Assembly: GCF_000186865.1 (NCBI RefSeq)
Contig: NW_008705562.1
Coordinates: 2,925,842 to 2,989,841, forward strand
Length of the DNA: 64,000 nt
Reading direction: 5' to 3'
Source: Aureococcus anophagefferens
Lineage: Eukaryota > Sar > Pelagophyceae > Pelagomonadales > Pelagomonadaceae
A model generated the notes under the pieces. The model made no database searches, was not told where the DNA came from, and saw only the letters and a list, made by a program, of their open reading frames with translations. Numbering within the stretch: the first letter of the stretch is position 1; each line of letters starts with the position of its first letter. Position numbers and translations under genes: made by a program. Positions 9,015 to 18,100 of the stretch are shown piece by piece.

Positions 9015-10091
9015 ATGTCGCGCGGCTCCGTGGCCGTCGTCGGCGGTAGCATCGCTGGCCTCGCTGCTGCCAACGTGCTCGCGCAGCGCGGCTTCGAGGT
9101 GACGGTCTTCGAGCGCTTTCCGACAGGCTTCGAGAGCCGCGGCGGCGGCCTCGGCGGCGTGGACCGCCAACTCTACGAGTCGATCCGCGCCGACGGCGCG
9201 ACGCTGCGGCAGCACGGGCCCGGAGGCTGGTTCTACGGCGACCTATGGCGCTACCTCCGCGGGGGATTGCCCGACGACGCCGTGAGGCACGGCGTCGCCG
9301 TCGCGGACGTCGGCGACGTCGCCGCGCCGACGGTCGACGGCGCGGCCTACGATTTCGTCGTCGTCGCCGACGGCGGCTGGAGCTCGCTGCGCCGCTTCGT
9401 CGTCGGCGACCAACAACCGGTCTACTCCGGCTACTGCCTCTGGCGCGGCCTGATGGACCTCGAGCGCGCGCCCTCGTTCCGGAGCTTCGGCGGCCACCGG
9501 AGCGGCTACTTCGACACTGGCGGCTTCCCCATCTCGTGCGCCGACGGCCGCACGCTCTACAATGGAGGATTCTACCTGCGCATGCCCGAGGACGAGGTCG
9601 CGCGGCCGGCGAGCGGCGCCGCGCGGCAGGTCGGGGAGAAGAAACGGGCGCTCCCGGACTGGTACCTCCCGCTCTACGAGAAGCTCTGGAGCCACGTCAA
9701 CGGCGGCGAGCTCGTGCGGCTCTGGCGCGCCATGGCGGAGCACGGCAAAGTCACGCAGCACGCGGTCTGGGAGTTCTGCGCGGACCGCGTCGTGAACGGC
9801 CGCGTCGTGATCATCGGCGACGCGGCCCACATGGCGTCGCCGCGCACGGGCGCCGGCGCCTACACGGGCCTCCTCGACGCCCACGGCCTCGGCGTCGCCT
9901 TCGACCGCCACGGCGACGTCGACGCGGCCCTCGCGGCCTACGCCGTCGACGGGAAGCGCCGGGCGAACGAGCTCCACCGCGCGAGCCTGAATGTGAAACG
10001 GCAATTCGTGGACCCCAGCCGGCCGCCCGTGCCGGCGAGGGAGCTCCTCGCCCAGCTCGAGGCCGGCGGCCGCCAGTGCAGCCTAAACTAG
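9015..10091 (+). CDS. FAD-dependent monooxygenase (aromatic hydroxylase type)
   Basis: 358 aa, single exon, ATG at 9015. The N-terminal Rossmann motif VVGGSIAGLAAANVL with VFER at the end of beta-2 binds ADP-FAD. VVADGGWSSLRR is the DG motif linking FAD and NAD(P)H. VIIGDAAHMASPRTGAGA is the GD motif contacting the FAD ribityl. The order and spacing fit class A flavoprotein monooxygenases such as p-hydroxybenzoate or dihydroxypyridine hydroxylases, or zeaxanthin-epoxidase-like proteins. No signal peptide is evident. The protein is slightly short for the family, mostly in the substrate domain before the GD motif. The substrate is unknown. Confidence 0.85.
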   Translation: MSRGSVAVVGGSIAGLAAANVLAQRGFEVTVFERFPTGFESRGGGLGGVDRQLYESIRADGATLRQHGPGGWFYGDLWRYLRGGLPDDAVRHGVAVADVGDVAAPTVDGAAYDFVVVADGGWSSLRRFVVGDQQPVYSGYCLWRGLMDLERAPSFRSFGGHRSGYFDTGGFPISCADGRTLYNGGFYLRMPEDEVARPASGAARQVGEKKRALPDWYLPLYEKLWSHVNGGELVRLWRAMAEHGKVTQHAVWEFCADRVVNGRVVIIGDAAHMASPRTGAGAYTGLLDAHGLGVAFDRHGDVDAALAAYAVDGKRRANELHRASLNVKRQFVDPSRPPVPARELLAQLEAGGRQCSLN

Positions 10092-10150
10092 TTCAAGTTG
10101 CATCGATGCTTGAAGGGGTCGGTAGAATCGGGGCAGCCCGAGGACGAACG

Positions 10151-11780
10151 ATGGTGCGCGTGGCGCTGGTCGCGTCGCTGCTCGGCGCCGCCGAGGGCGG
10201 CTTCCGCATGACGGGCTACCGGAGCCTCGGCTGCCTGTCGACGTCCATGGGCTGGGGCGACTCGGAGATCAGGTGCGCGCTCGCGCGCCGCGCGCGCGCC
10301 GCCCGCCCCCCCACGCGCCCGCCCTCGCAGCGGGCTGCCGAACCCCTACGAGGCGGCGGACGACGCCTGCGCGCCCTTCTCGCGCGACGGCTTCGACGGC
10401 TGGCTGCGGGGCACCTGCGACCCGGCGACGGGCGTCGTTAATGTTTCTGCCTTCGCCGACGACAGCTGCTCCGCGGCCGTCGACGTGCTCACGTTCGGCG
10501 ACGACGAGTGCCTCGAGGTCCAGGGCGGCTGGTTCCTCGTGTACTACGAATGGTCCATGAAGCTCGAGTGCCTCGCGGACTGCGACGCCGACGTGTCCTA
10601 CTGCGCGTACCCGACGATCGCTCCGACGACGACGCCGTCGCGGCGGCCGACGGCGGGCCCGCGCGCGGCCAGGGCGACGCGGGCGCCGAGCCTCGGGGGC
10701 GACGACGACGACGACGACGGCGACCTGAGCCGCGCCGCCGCCGCCGTCATCGCGGGCGCCGCGCGCGGCCCGCGTCCCGGGGAGGCGGCGGCGGCGCGCG
10801 CGCGACTTTTTCCTCGCCCAGGTCGCGCTCTTCATCGTGGGCTGCGCGGCCATCGCGTCGGTCTACGCGCGGCGGGCGCTGCCCCACGACGACGCGACCT
10901 TCGACACGCTGCCCACGGGCGGCGCGCCCGCGCCGCCGCCCGTGCCCGTCGCCGTGCCCGCGCCGCGCCGCGCGGAACTCGAATCTTCAACCCGACTTCA
11001 ATGTGCGAACGTTTTGACACGAGCTCTTCGGCCGTGCGTCGAGAACTCGCCGAGAGCAATCCAAAAAATCAGCCGAAACGACCTCGATTCGACCGAAAAC
11101 TCGAGAATTTCGAAGTTCGGCCCCGACGTCACCGGTCGGTTTCCGCGCAGGTGCCGCGGCCCGCGTCGTCCGCGCCGCCGCGGCGCAAGAGCCACCACGG
11201 CCGGTCGCCGCCGGCGGACACGGGCCGGCGGCCCCGGCGGTCCATCGCCGAGCGGCTCCGCAAGCTCGCCTCCGGCCGCGGCTACGACGACGCGTCCGCG
11301 GAAACGGCCCCGAAGTTCGACGTCGTCCTCGCGTCCGACATCCAGCTCATGAGCGCGGCCCACGCCGAGGTCGTCGACCCGCCGCCGCGGCGGCGCGCGC
11401 CGGACGCGGCCGCGGCGCGGCGCCGGCGGGGAGGGCGGGGGCGGCGGCGGCGGCGGGCGGNNNNNNNNNNNNNNNNNNNNNNNNNNNNNNNNNNNNNNNN
11501 NNNNNNNNNNGCGCCGCCCCCGCCGCGGCCCGAGGCGCCCGCGCCGGCGCCGGCGCCGGCGACGCCGCGCCGGCGGCCGGACGACGACGACGACGACGAC
11601 GTCGAGCGGCCCGCGCCCGCGTACCGCGCGACGCCGCGCCGGCGGCCGGACGACGACGACGACGACGACGTCGAGCGGCCCGCGCCCGCGTACCGCCGCG
11701 CGGGCTCGCCGCGCGCGGGCCCGTCGCCGCGGTCCTCCGCGGACCGGCCGGCCTGGCACCCCGTCGTCGAGGGGCTCTAA
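10151..11780 (+). CDS. Type I membrane protein with Cys-containing ectodomain and acidic-repeat cytoplasmic tail
   Basis: Model: 10151-10272, 10331-10745, 10822-10959, 11151-11780 (about 434 aa). Exon 1 encodes a signal peptide (MVRVALVASLLGAAEG). Introns are 10273-10330 (58 nt, GT-AG), 10746-10821 (76 nt, less certain) and the introner intron 10960-11150. The lumenal part has paired cysteines (GTCDPATG, DDSCSAAVD, DCDADVSYC) and a Thr/Pro/Ser-rich stretch. Exon 3 encodes a transmembrane helix (VALFIVGCAAIASVY). The tail is basic, then has two 23-residue repeats with runs of seven Asp. A 50-base assembly gap (11461-11510) lies in the last exon, so the tail length is uncertain. I recognise no family. 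Confidence 0.6.
10968..11150 (+). mobile_element. Introner element, family 2, copy 2 (183 bp)
   Basis: Flanked by GCGCCGCG (10960-10967) and GTGCCGCG (11151-11158), 7 of 8 identical. Termini are CCGCGCGGAA and TTTCCGCGCAG. The intron is 10960-11150 (191 nt) with a GC donor in phase 0. The interior matches the copies at 5074 and 40747 (CGACTTCAATGTGCG, TTTTGACACGAGC) but is shorter. Confidence 0.88.
11461..11510. other. Assembly gap (50 N)
   Basis: Run of 50 N inside the last exon of the membrane-protein gene, in an Arg/Gly/Pro-rich, very GC-rich stretch. The true length is unknown. Confidence 1.
11562..11699 (+). repeat. 69-bp in-frame tandem duplication encoding a poly-Asp repeat
   Basis: Two adjacent 69-bp units (11562-11630 and 11631-11699), identical apart from the end of the second, encode a 23-residue repeat: TPRRRP, then seven Asp, then VERPAPAY. 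The near-identity shows a recent duplication. Confidence 0.9.
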
Positions 11781-11844
11781 CCCGCGCGTGCGGCGCTTCG
11801 GTCGTCCCGAGGCTCGCGTTACGCCCGAAGCGCGCCGCGCGGGC

Positions 11845-12897
11845 TCACTCGCACTCGGGGACGAACTTGCCCTCGACAAAATTGAGGAAGCGGTCGCCGT
11901 AGGGCTTCGGCGGGATCGTCGCCTTGTTGCACTCGAGGAACTTGACGCAGTTCGCGACGACCTTGGCCGCGGTCCAGTCCTGGAGGAAGTCGATGATGCC
12001 GACGTAGCAGATGAAGACCTGCTTGGGCTTGGAGCAGATGAAGGGCTGCGCGCCGCCGTCGGCCGTGCCCTTGTAGACGCTCTCCGCGAGGGCGAGCTGC
12101 GACCGCGGCATGGCGTGGAAGCTCACGACGAGGCTGTAGTCCATGAGGCCGCAGGCCTGGAGCAGCCTCACGTCGCGCGCCGTCTTCCGCACGATCTCCG
12201 CGTGCGCGGCCACGGAGACGGGGAACTGCGTCTCCCGGGCGTGGAGCTTGCCCTCGTAGTAGTGCTTGCGCTCCGGCGACCAGAAGAGTGTGCCGAGCCA
12301 CATGGCGACGTTGAAGACGCGCTTGTGCACCGCCTCGACGTCCGCGCCGTGCACCTTGAGCGTCTTGTCGTCCGCGCAGCCCTTGAGGTCGTAGGTGCTG
12401 TAGTTCAGCTTGATGTCGTGGCCGAGCTCCTTGCCGTCGACCTCCGTGTAACGCGGCGGCGGCATCCAGTTGTTCATGACGAGGTAGTTCTTGCCGCCGC
12501 GCTCGAAGTGGAGGAAGAACCGCGCGAGCAGCGACCCCTCGGGGTCGAGCAGGTGCGCGACGTACTTGTGGATGATGCGCAGGATCGTGTTGTGGTCCGT
12601 CGCGTTGACCTCCTTGACCTGCGCATCGCGGGCGGCGTGAGCGGACAAACGGCGCGCGCGAATCTTCACCCGATCGCGCCGGACGCGCGCGAGGTACTGC
12701 TTGTCCTTCGTGAAGCCCATGAGGTTGCCGCCCTTGCCGCCGCCCTCCTTGAGCTCGGCGAAGTCGAAGCCGCCCAGGAAGTCGTCGCCGAGCTGCCACC
12801 GCTCGCGCACCTTCTTGTACTCGTCGTCGGCGTAGGTCTTCACGGTCTCGTGCGACAGCTCGAAGTCGCCGCGCTCGACCGATTGGCGGTCCGCCAT
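11845..12897 (-). CDS. Phosphatidylinositol phosphate kinase (PIPK) catalytic domain protein
   Basis: ATG at 12897 (MADRQSVERGDF); exons 12897-12685 and 12618-11845, 328 aa. The intron is 12684-12619 (66 nt GT-AG); a GC donor at 12690 would give QYLVKEV, closer to the family. Motifs: KEVNATDHNTIL (ATP-site Lys and helix), ARFFLHF, YLVMNNW (hinge), YDLKGC (substrate-loop region), MDYSLVV (catalytic Asp) and IIDFLQDW (metal-binding Asp). The product phosphorylates phosphatidylinositol phosphates, usually to PI(4,5)P2, at membranes. It is essentially only the kinase domain, with no MORN, GPCR or FYVE part. Open sequence continues upstream but is Arg-rich and unlike coding sequence. Confidence 0.88.
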   Translation of the reverse strand: MADRQSVERGDFELSHETVKTYADDEYKKVRERWQLGDDFLGGFDFAELKEGGGKGGNLMGFTKDKQYLARVRRDRVKIRARRLSAHAARDAQVKEVNATDHNTILRIIHKYVAHLLDPEGSLLARFFLHFERGGKNYLVMNNWMPPPRYTEVDGKELGHDIKLNYSTYDLKGCADDKTLKVHGADVEAVHKRVFNVAMWLGTLFWSPERKHYYEGKLHARETQFPVSVAAHAEIVRKTARDVRLLQACGLMDYSLVVSFHAMPRSQLALAESVYKGTADGGAQPFICSKPKQVFICYVGIIDFLQDWTAAKVVANCVKFLECNKATIPPKPYGDRFLNFVEGKFVPECE

Positions 12898-13302
12898 GGC
12901 GGTGCGCTGCCGGCGCAGCACCCACGCGCGCGTGCGGTGCCGGCGGCGGCGGTCGCGCGCGCAGCGACGACGTTCAGGCGCCGGCAGCCTCCCACACAGC
13001 TCGCGTCGACGCGATGAGATTTTTGTGAGGCAACATCGGACGGCAGCCCCAAACATCAGCCCGAGGCGTCCACCGCGCGCGCCTCGACGCGTCGGCGCGG
13101 CCGTCGGCCAGAGCGCGGCGGCGCGGCCGTCGCGTCGCCGGCGGCGGCCAAAGCCGCGCGGGCCGCGATTCCCACCCCACCGCGCGCGACGCACAGAAGG
13201 AGAACAGAGTCGGATTTATACAGCGGGGGGAGGCGCCGCGGCGCGAGGCGCGGCCGCCGTCCGGGCGGCCGCTCGACGGCGCGACGCGGGCACACCGGCC
13301 GC
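12898..13302. other. Intergenic region between PIPK start and helical-protein stop
   Basis: 405 bp holding the PIPK promoter and leader and the 3' end of the next minus-strand gene. It is GC-rich with purine/arginine-like codon shadows. I see no repeat, RNA gene or further conserved coding frame. Confidence 0.5.
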
Positions 13303-13809
13303 TCAGACGGCGGCGACGGCCGCGGGCTCCGCGGCGGGCTCGTCCTCTGCCGCGGTCTCCTCGGGCGCAGGCTTGGTCCGCGAGCCGAGGGCGCACTGCA
13401 TCTTGAAGAGGAAGCTCGCGACGTTCTCGTAGGCCGTGAGCGTCGTGTCGTAGGTGTACTTGGTCGTCGCCGCGGCCGTCTCGCGGACCTTGGCGTCCGT
13501 CGCCGACGCCGTCTCGGCGACGTACTCGGCGGCCGGCGCGACGTAGGGCTCGACGACCTTCTCGTTGATGGCCGCCTTCGTCGCCTCGAGCTTCTCGAGG
13601 GTCGAGGCCTTGAGGGACTCGTAGGTCTCGATCGTCGCGGCCTTCTTCTCCTCCTCGTAGGCGACGACGGCCTCGTACTTCTTGTCGAGCTCGTACTTGA
13701 CGGCGTAGTCGCTGAGGCTCATCTTCACCTTGGCGATCATGCCCGGGGCCGCCTCCTCGGGCGCGGCCTCGGCCGCGGGGGGCGTCGTCGTGGCCTCGGG
13801 AGTGGACAT
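13303..13809 (-). CDS. Small alpha-helical, Ala/Glu/Lys-rich protein of unknown function (168 aa)
   Basis: ATG at 13809 (MSTPEATTTPP) to stop at 13303. A Pro/Ala/Glu N-terminus is followed by a long predicted helical core with periodic Tyr, Lys and Glu (KYELDKKYEAVVAYEEEKKA, then EKLEATKAAINEKVVEPY), then a C-terminal tail rich in Ala/Glu. There is no signal peptide or transmembrane segment. The amphipathic 11-residue-like periodicity recalls lipid-surface or LEA-like proteins, but I cannot assign a family. The gene is divergent from the MMADHC-like gene (118 bp between ATGs). Confidence 0.65.
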   Translation of the reverse strand: MSTPEATTTPPAAEAAPEEAAPGMIAKVKMSLSDYAVKYELDKKYEAVVAYEEEKKAATIETYESLKASTLEKLEATKAAINEKVVEPYVAPAAEYVAETASATDAKVRETAAATTKYTYDTTLTAYENVASFLFKMQCALGSRTKPAPEETAAEDEPAAEPAAVAAV

Positions 13810-13927
13810 CGCTGGGTCGAGGATCCTCGTTTCCAATTGGGCAGCCGAAGGTGTGCGGATTACGCGGCGCCAGCTCAGTTTCGATGAATCTGCAATGTCT
13901 CATTGTTGCAGCGCTCAAAGTGTGACG

Positions 13928-14521
13928 ATGGCCGAGCTTCTCGTCGCGTCTGCAGACGCGGCGAAGCCCGCCGGCGCTGCGCCCTCGGGCACGCTCCGCG
14001 CTCCGGTCCTCCTGCGACACGACGGCATCCCCATCGAGGTCTCCGTGCACGCGTCGCCGCGCGCCGTCATGCGCGAGCTCCAGCACATGTTCTCCGGCAA
14101 GAAGCTCAAGCTCAGCGACCGCGTGCTCGCGCTCCCGACGACGCAGCACACGGCCATGGAGCTCGTCAACTGGGGCGACGACGCCGCCGTCGAGAAGGAC
14201 CGCTGCCTCGAGTGCTTCGTCGCCTTCGCCGAGAGTTTGCGCGGCGCGCTCGCCGCGCGCGGCCACTGGTGCGACTTCATCGACCCCTGCAGCGGCTTGC
14301 CCTGCCACTGCAAGGAGTGCACGTCCATCTACGACGAGGTCAGCGGCCACCAGTGCCTGCTCAAGTACGCCGTGAGCCAGGCGGCGGGCTGCAAGGTGCT
14401 CCTGCACCCGAAGTGGGGCACGGCCTGCTACCCGGCGACGATCTTCACGACCGCGCCCGACGCGCTCGTCCTGGAGCTGCTGGACGCGTACCCGCGGGCG
14501 GCGACGGAGGTCGTGGCGTAA
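13928..14521 (+). CDS. MMADHC: MMADHC (cblD)-like cobalamin trafficking protein
   Basis: ATG at 13928 (MAELLVASADAAKPA), 197 aa, one exon. The conserved C-terminal region is clear: ECFVAFAESLRGAL, then HWCDFIDPCSGLPCH (animal proteins read YWADFIDPSSGLA), then CKVLLHPKWGTACYPATIF (animal CCKVIRHSLWGTH..GSIF). MMADHC partners MMACHC and directs processed vitamin B12 to cytosolic methionine synthase or mitochondrial methylmalonyl-CoA mutase. This copy lacks the long N-terminal leader of the ~296-aa animal protein, so a cytosolic role is the simpler reading. Extra Cys pairs (PCHCKECTS) are a local addition. It is followed by a T-rich stretch (about 14530-14545). Confidence 0.9.
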   Translation: MAELLVASADAAKPAGAAPSGTLRAPVLLRHDGIPIEVSVHASPRAVMRELQHMFSGKKLKLSDRVLALPTTQHTAMELVNWGDDAAVEKDRCLECFVAFAESLRGALAARGHWCDFIDPCSGLPCHCKECTSIYDEVSGHQCLLKYAVSQAAGCKVLLHPKWGTACYPATIFTTAPDALVLELLDAYPRAATEVVA

Positions 14522-15100
14522 ATTGATGGTGTCGGTTTTTTGTTTTGGGGGGTCGCCGCCCGGCGCTTTCGCGAGGACCGACGGCGATCCGACGCGATCG
14601 TTGGCGGTCTTTGAGCAGCTACTTGTGGTCACGCGCGTTTCCTAGCGACCCGCGTGCTCCAGCGCGCTCCTGCGCGTGCCTGACGATCGAGCGCGGTGGC
14701 GTCCCGTGGGATCTCGTGAGGCCTCTCGTGGAGGCTTCGTGGGGCGAGAACACCCTGGCCAAAGGCGACCTGCGATTTGCGGTGCGTGCGCTCAATCAAG
14801 CGCAGAGCCCCCCTTCCGCGCGCGGCGCTCTAGGTAGAGCCCTCCGCGCGACCCCCCGCCCCCCACACTCGTCGCCCGGGCCCCTGTACGACCACCTGAG
14901 CGAGTGGCGCGACGATGTACGACGCAGACGCGACGCCCGACCTCGATCGAGGGATTGTCGCCGTTCCGGTTGATAGCCGCCCCCCCGAGCGCTCCAAAGT
15001 TCCCGGGGATCGCGGGCGACGCCCCCCCCACCCCCCTTGCCCGCCACGAGCGAGAGAACTCACCCCCGCGCCCCCCGCGTAGGACGCGCTCGACGAAACG
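14522..15100. other. 579-bp intergenic region, possible 5'UTR intron acceptor before the protease cluster
   Basis: It has a T-rich patch just after the MMADHC stop, a GC-rich middle without coding frames I trust, and long C-tracts at about 14980-15080. The last C-run ends CGCGTAG at 15082, 18 bp before the ATG, which looks like a 3' splice site of a leader intron. No RNA gene recognised. Confidence 0.45.
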
Positions 15101-18100
15101 ATGAAGCGACTGCTCGTCGCGCTCGCCGCGACGACCGCGTCGGCCCAGACCCTCAGCTTCGTCACCGAACAGGAGCTCCAGGCCCTCACGAGTGACGCCC
15201 AGCTCACGGGCGGCGTGCGCTTCAAGGTCAAGCGCGGCGAAGTCGGCGAGCTCGTGGGCCTCCAGGCCGCCAAGGCGACGACCGTGTCCTCGCTCATGGG
15301 CTGCGGCGAGGCGTCGCGCGTCTTCCGCCACTCGGGCAAGCACGAGCCCAAGATGATGGCCGCGGACCTCGACCTCTGGTACGAGGCGCCCTGCGCGGAC
15401 GGCAACCGGTGGGTCAACTACCGCGCGTCGGCCGAGGAGCGGGGCCTGTCGACGGCCGCGCTCCAGCGCGCGGGCCTCGCCGTCACCGAGGCCTTCCGCC
15501 GGGTCCGGTCCGACGACGCCGCGGTCCAGGCCGCCCTCGGCGGGCTCACGGTCCTCGAGCCGGAGTACGCCATCGTCATGGCCGACAACGTCGACCACGC
15601 CGCGGAGATCGCGCGCGGCGTCGCGATGGCTCGGGAGGCCGCGGAGGGCCTGGCGGAGGCCGGGTCCCGGAACCTGCGCATGGCGGAGCAGACCCAGACC
15701 AAGTGCGAGGTCAACGCGTGGGGCGACTGGCCCGACGCGCAGGACTGCGAGGTCGTGAAGTGCGAGGGCAACTTCGACTACGGCTGCGACTTCGGGTCCT
15801 ACGGGTCGCCCGGCTGGAAGAAGCGGTCCGACGGGCTCATGGCCGCGGGCGCGACGCCCTACGTGCTCGAGCACGACTACGACCCGGACATGAGCCGCAT
15901 GCGCGCGCGCATGGCGACGAAGGTGACGCAGTGGCGCGCGGCGCTCGCGGAGCGCGACGCGAGCCCGGGCCCGCTCGCGGCGGGCTCCGGCGCCAAGCCC
16001 TGCGAGGACGGCAAGGCCGGCGAGTTCCTCTGCAAGGACGTCGACCTCGTCACGTGGACGCCGGCGTCCCAGGTCGCGAGCGGCATCATGAACATGAACT
16101 GGGGCTGGACCGACGCGAACGGCCGCGAGTGGCTCATCCAGGGCGGCGGCTCCGGCGTCGGCTTCATCGACATGGGCATCCCGGGCACGTCCGACGCGGA
16201 CCCGGCCGTCAAGTTCAAGATGAAGGCCCACAACTCCGGGAGCTCGACCTGGCGCGACGTCAAGACCTACGACCACTACCTCCTCGTCGGCTCCGAGCAG
16301 TCCGGCCACGGCGTCCAGATCTTCGATTTGGAGCGCCTCGACCCGGACCACCCGAAGCACAACCCGAGCGGCGCCTACTTCGAGCCCGACGCGCGCTACG
16401 CCGCCGTCGGCTCGTGCCACAACGTCGCCGTGTCCGACGAGACGGGCCTCGCGTTCTGCGTCGGCGGCGACGTCTGCAGCGGCGGCCTCCACGCCTTCGA
16501 CGTCACCGACGCGCTGAACCCCAAAGAGATCGGCTGCGTCGTCTCCGGCCACACCCACGACGCGCAGTGCCTCCTCTACCGCGGCCCCGACGACGCCTAC
16601 TACGGCAAGGAGATCTGCTTCGTCTACCACGGCTACAACGGCTTCGCCATCTACGACATCAGCGACCTGAACAACGTGCAGAAGCTCTCGTCCCTGTCCT
16701 ACGCCGGCCAGTCGTACACGCACCAGGGCTGGCTCAACTGCGCGCAGGACACGATCTTCATGGGCGACGAGACCGACGAGACGTCCTACACGAAGACCAT
16801 CGTCCTCGACATCAAGAAGCTCTCCGACCCCAAGGTCCTGCAGACGCACGTCGGCGAGGCGACGGTCGTCGACCACAACCAGTACTCGTGCGGCGCGTTC
16901 GTCTACCAGGCGAACTACGAGGGCGGCCTCCGCATCCTCGACGGGTCCCAGGCGCCGGACAACGGCGGCAAGATGGAGGAGGTCGCCTTCTTCGACATCT
17001 ACCCGACGCGCGACGCCGTGTCCTACAAGGGCGCGTGGAACGTCTGGCCCTACTTCCCGTCGGGCCGCGTCGTCGTCTCCGACATCTCCGGCGGCGCGGC
17101 CGTCGTGCAGCCCACGAACTTGTTGGCCCAGCGGCGCCACCGCACGGTGGCGAGCGCCGGCGACGGCGTCTGCCCCGCGCTCGCGGAGGAGCGGACGTGC
17201 GAGGACCTGTCGCCGACGCCGCGGCCGACGCCGCGGCCCCGCGACGCGCCCGGCGCGGACCCGCGGCTCGACGACCAGACGAACCTGCCGGCCATCGACG
17301 CCGCGGGCGCCTGGGCCTACGGCGCGGGCAAGCCCGGCATCGTCGTCCAGGTCCTCGACACGGGTCTGGACCTGTCGCACGAGGAGCACCAGATCAACGT
17401 CTGGCGCAACGAGGCCGAGTGCGGCAAGTCCGGCGACAACGACGACAACGGCTTCGCCGACGACTGCCACGGCTACAACCACGCCGACGGCATGGGCATC
17501 CCCGAGGGCGACCCCAACGGCGACGGCCTGGGCGACGGCGGCGCGCAGAGCCACGGCACGCACTGCGCGGGCACGATCGCGGGATCGCGCGGCAACGGCA
17601 AGGGCATCGCGGGCCTCGCCGGCGGCTGGGGCGGCGACGACGGCGTGCGCATGATGACGTCCGTGGGCTTCGGGAAGACGTCCGTGGGCGGCTTCGGCGA
17701 GGCCATCACGTACGCGGCGAACAACGGCGCGCACATCTCGAGCAACTCGTGGGGCTACGGCGGCCCGGACTACATCGGCGGCCCGGAGAAGGCCGCCATC
17801 GAGTACGGCTACGCCCAGGGCATGCTCATCGTCTTCGCCGCGGGCAACTCCAACTCCGCGGGCAACTACCTCCCCGGCGCGATGGGCGTCGAGGTCGTCG
17901 GCGTCGCCGCGACGGACGACTACGACAAGCGCACGTCCTTCTCCAACTACGGCGACTGGATCGACATCTCCGCGCCGGGCTACAACGTCCTCTCCACCTT
18001 CGTGGGCCAGGGCAACGCCGGCGACGGCTACCAGAAGTGGTCCGGCACGTCGTTCTCCTGCCCGACGGTCTCCGGCATGCTCGCGCTCGGCTGGTCGCTC

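Noticed and set aside
12619..12690. PIPK intron as a short introner
   Set aside because: No 8-bp repeat at donor and exon 2 start (GTCCGGCG or GCGCGCGT versus GTCAAGGA) and no family-3 blocks.
14522..15100. tRNA or other structured RNA gene in the long intergenic regions (also 12898-13302, 19715-20165, 23018-23506)
   Set aside because: I found no T-arm (GGTTCRANNCC) or paired acceptor stem by eye. A covariance-model scan would be needed to be sure.
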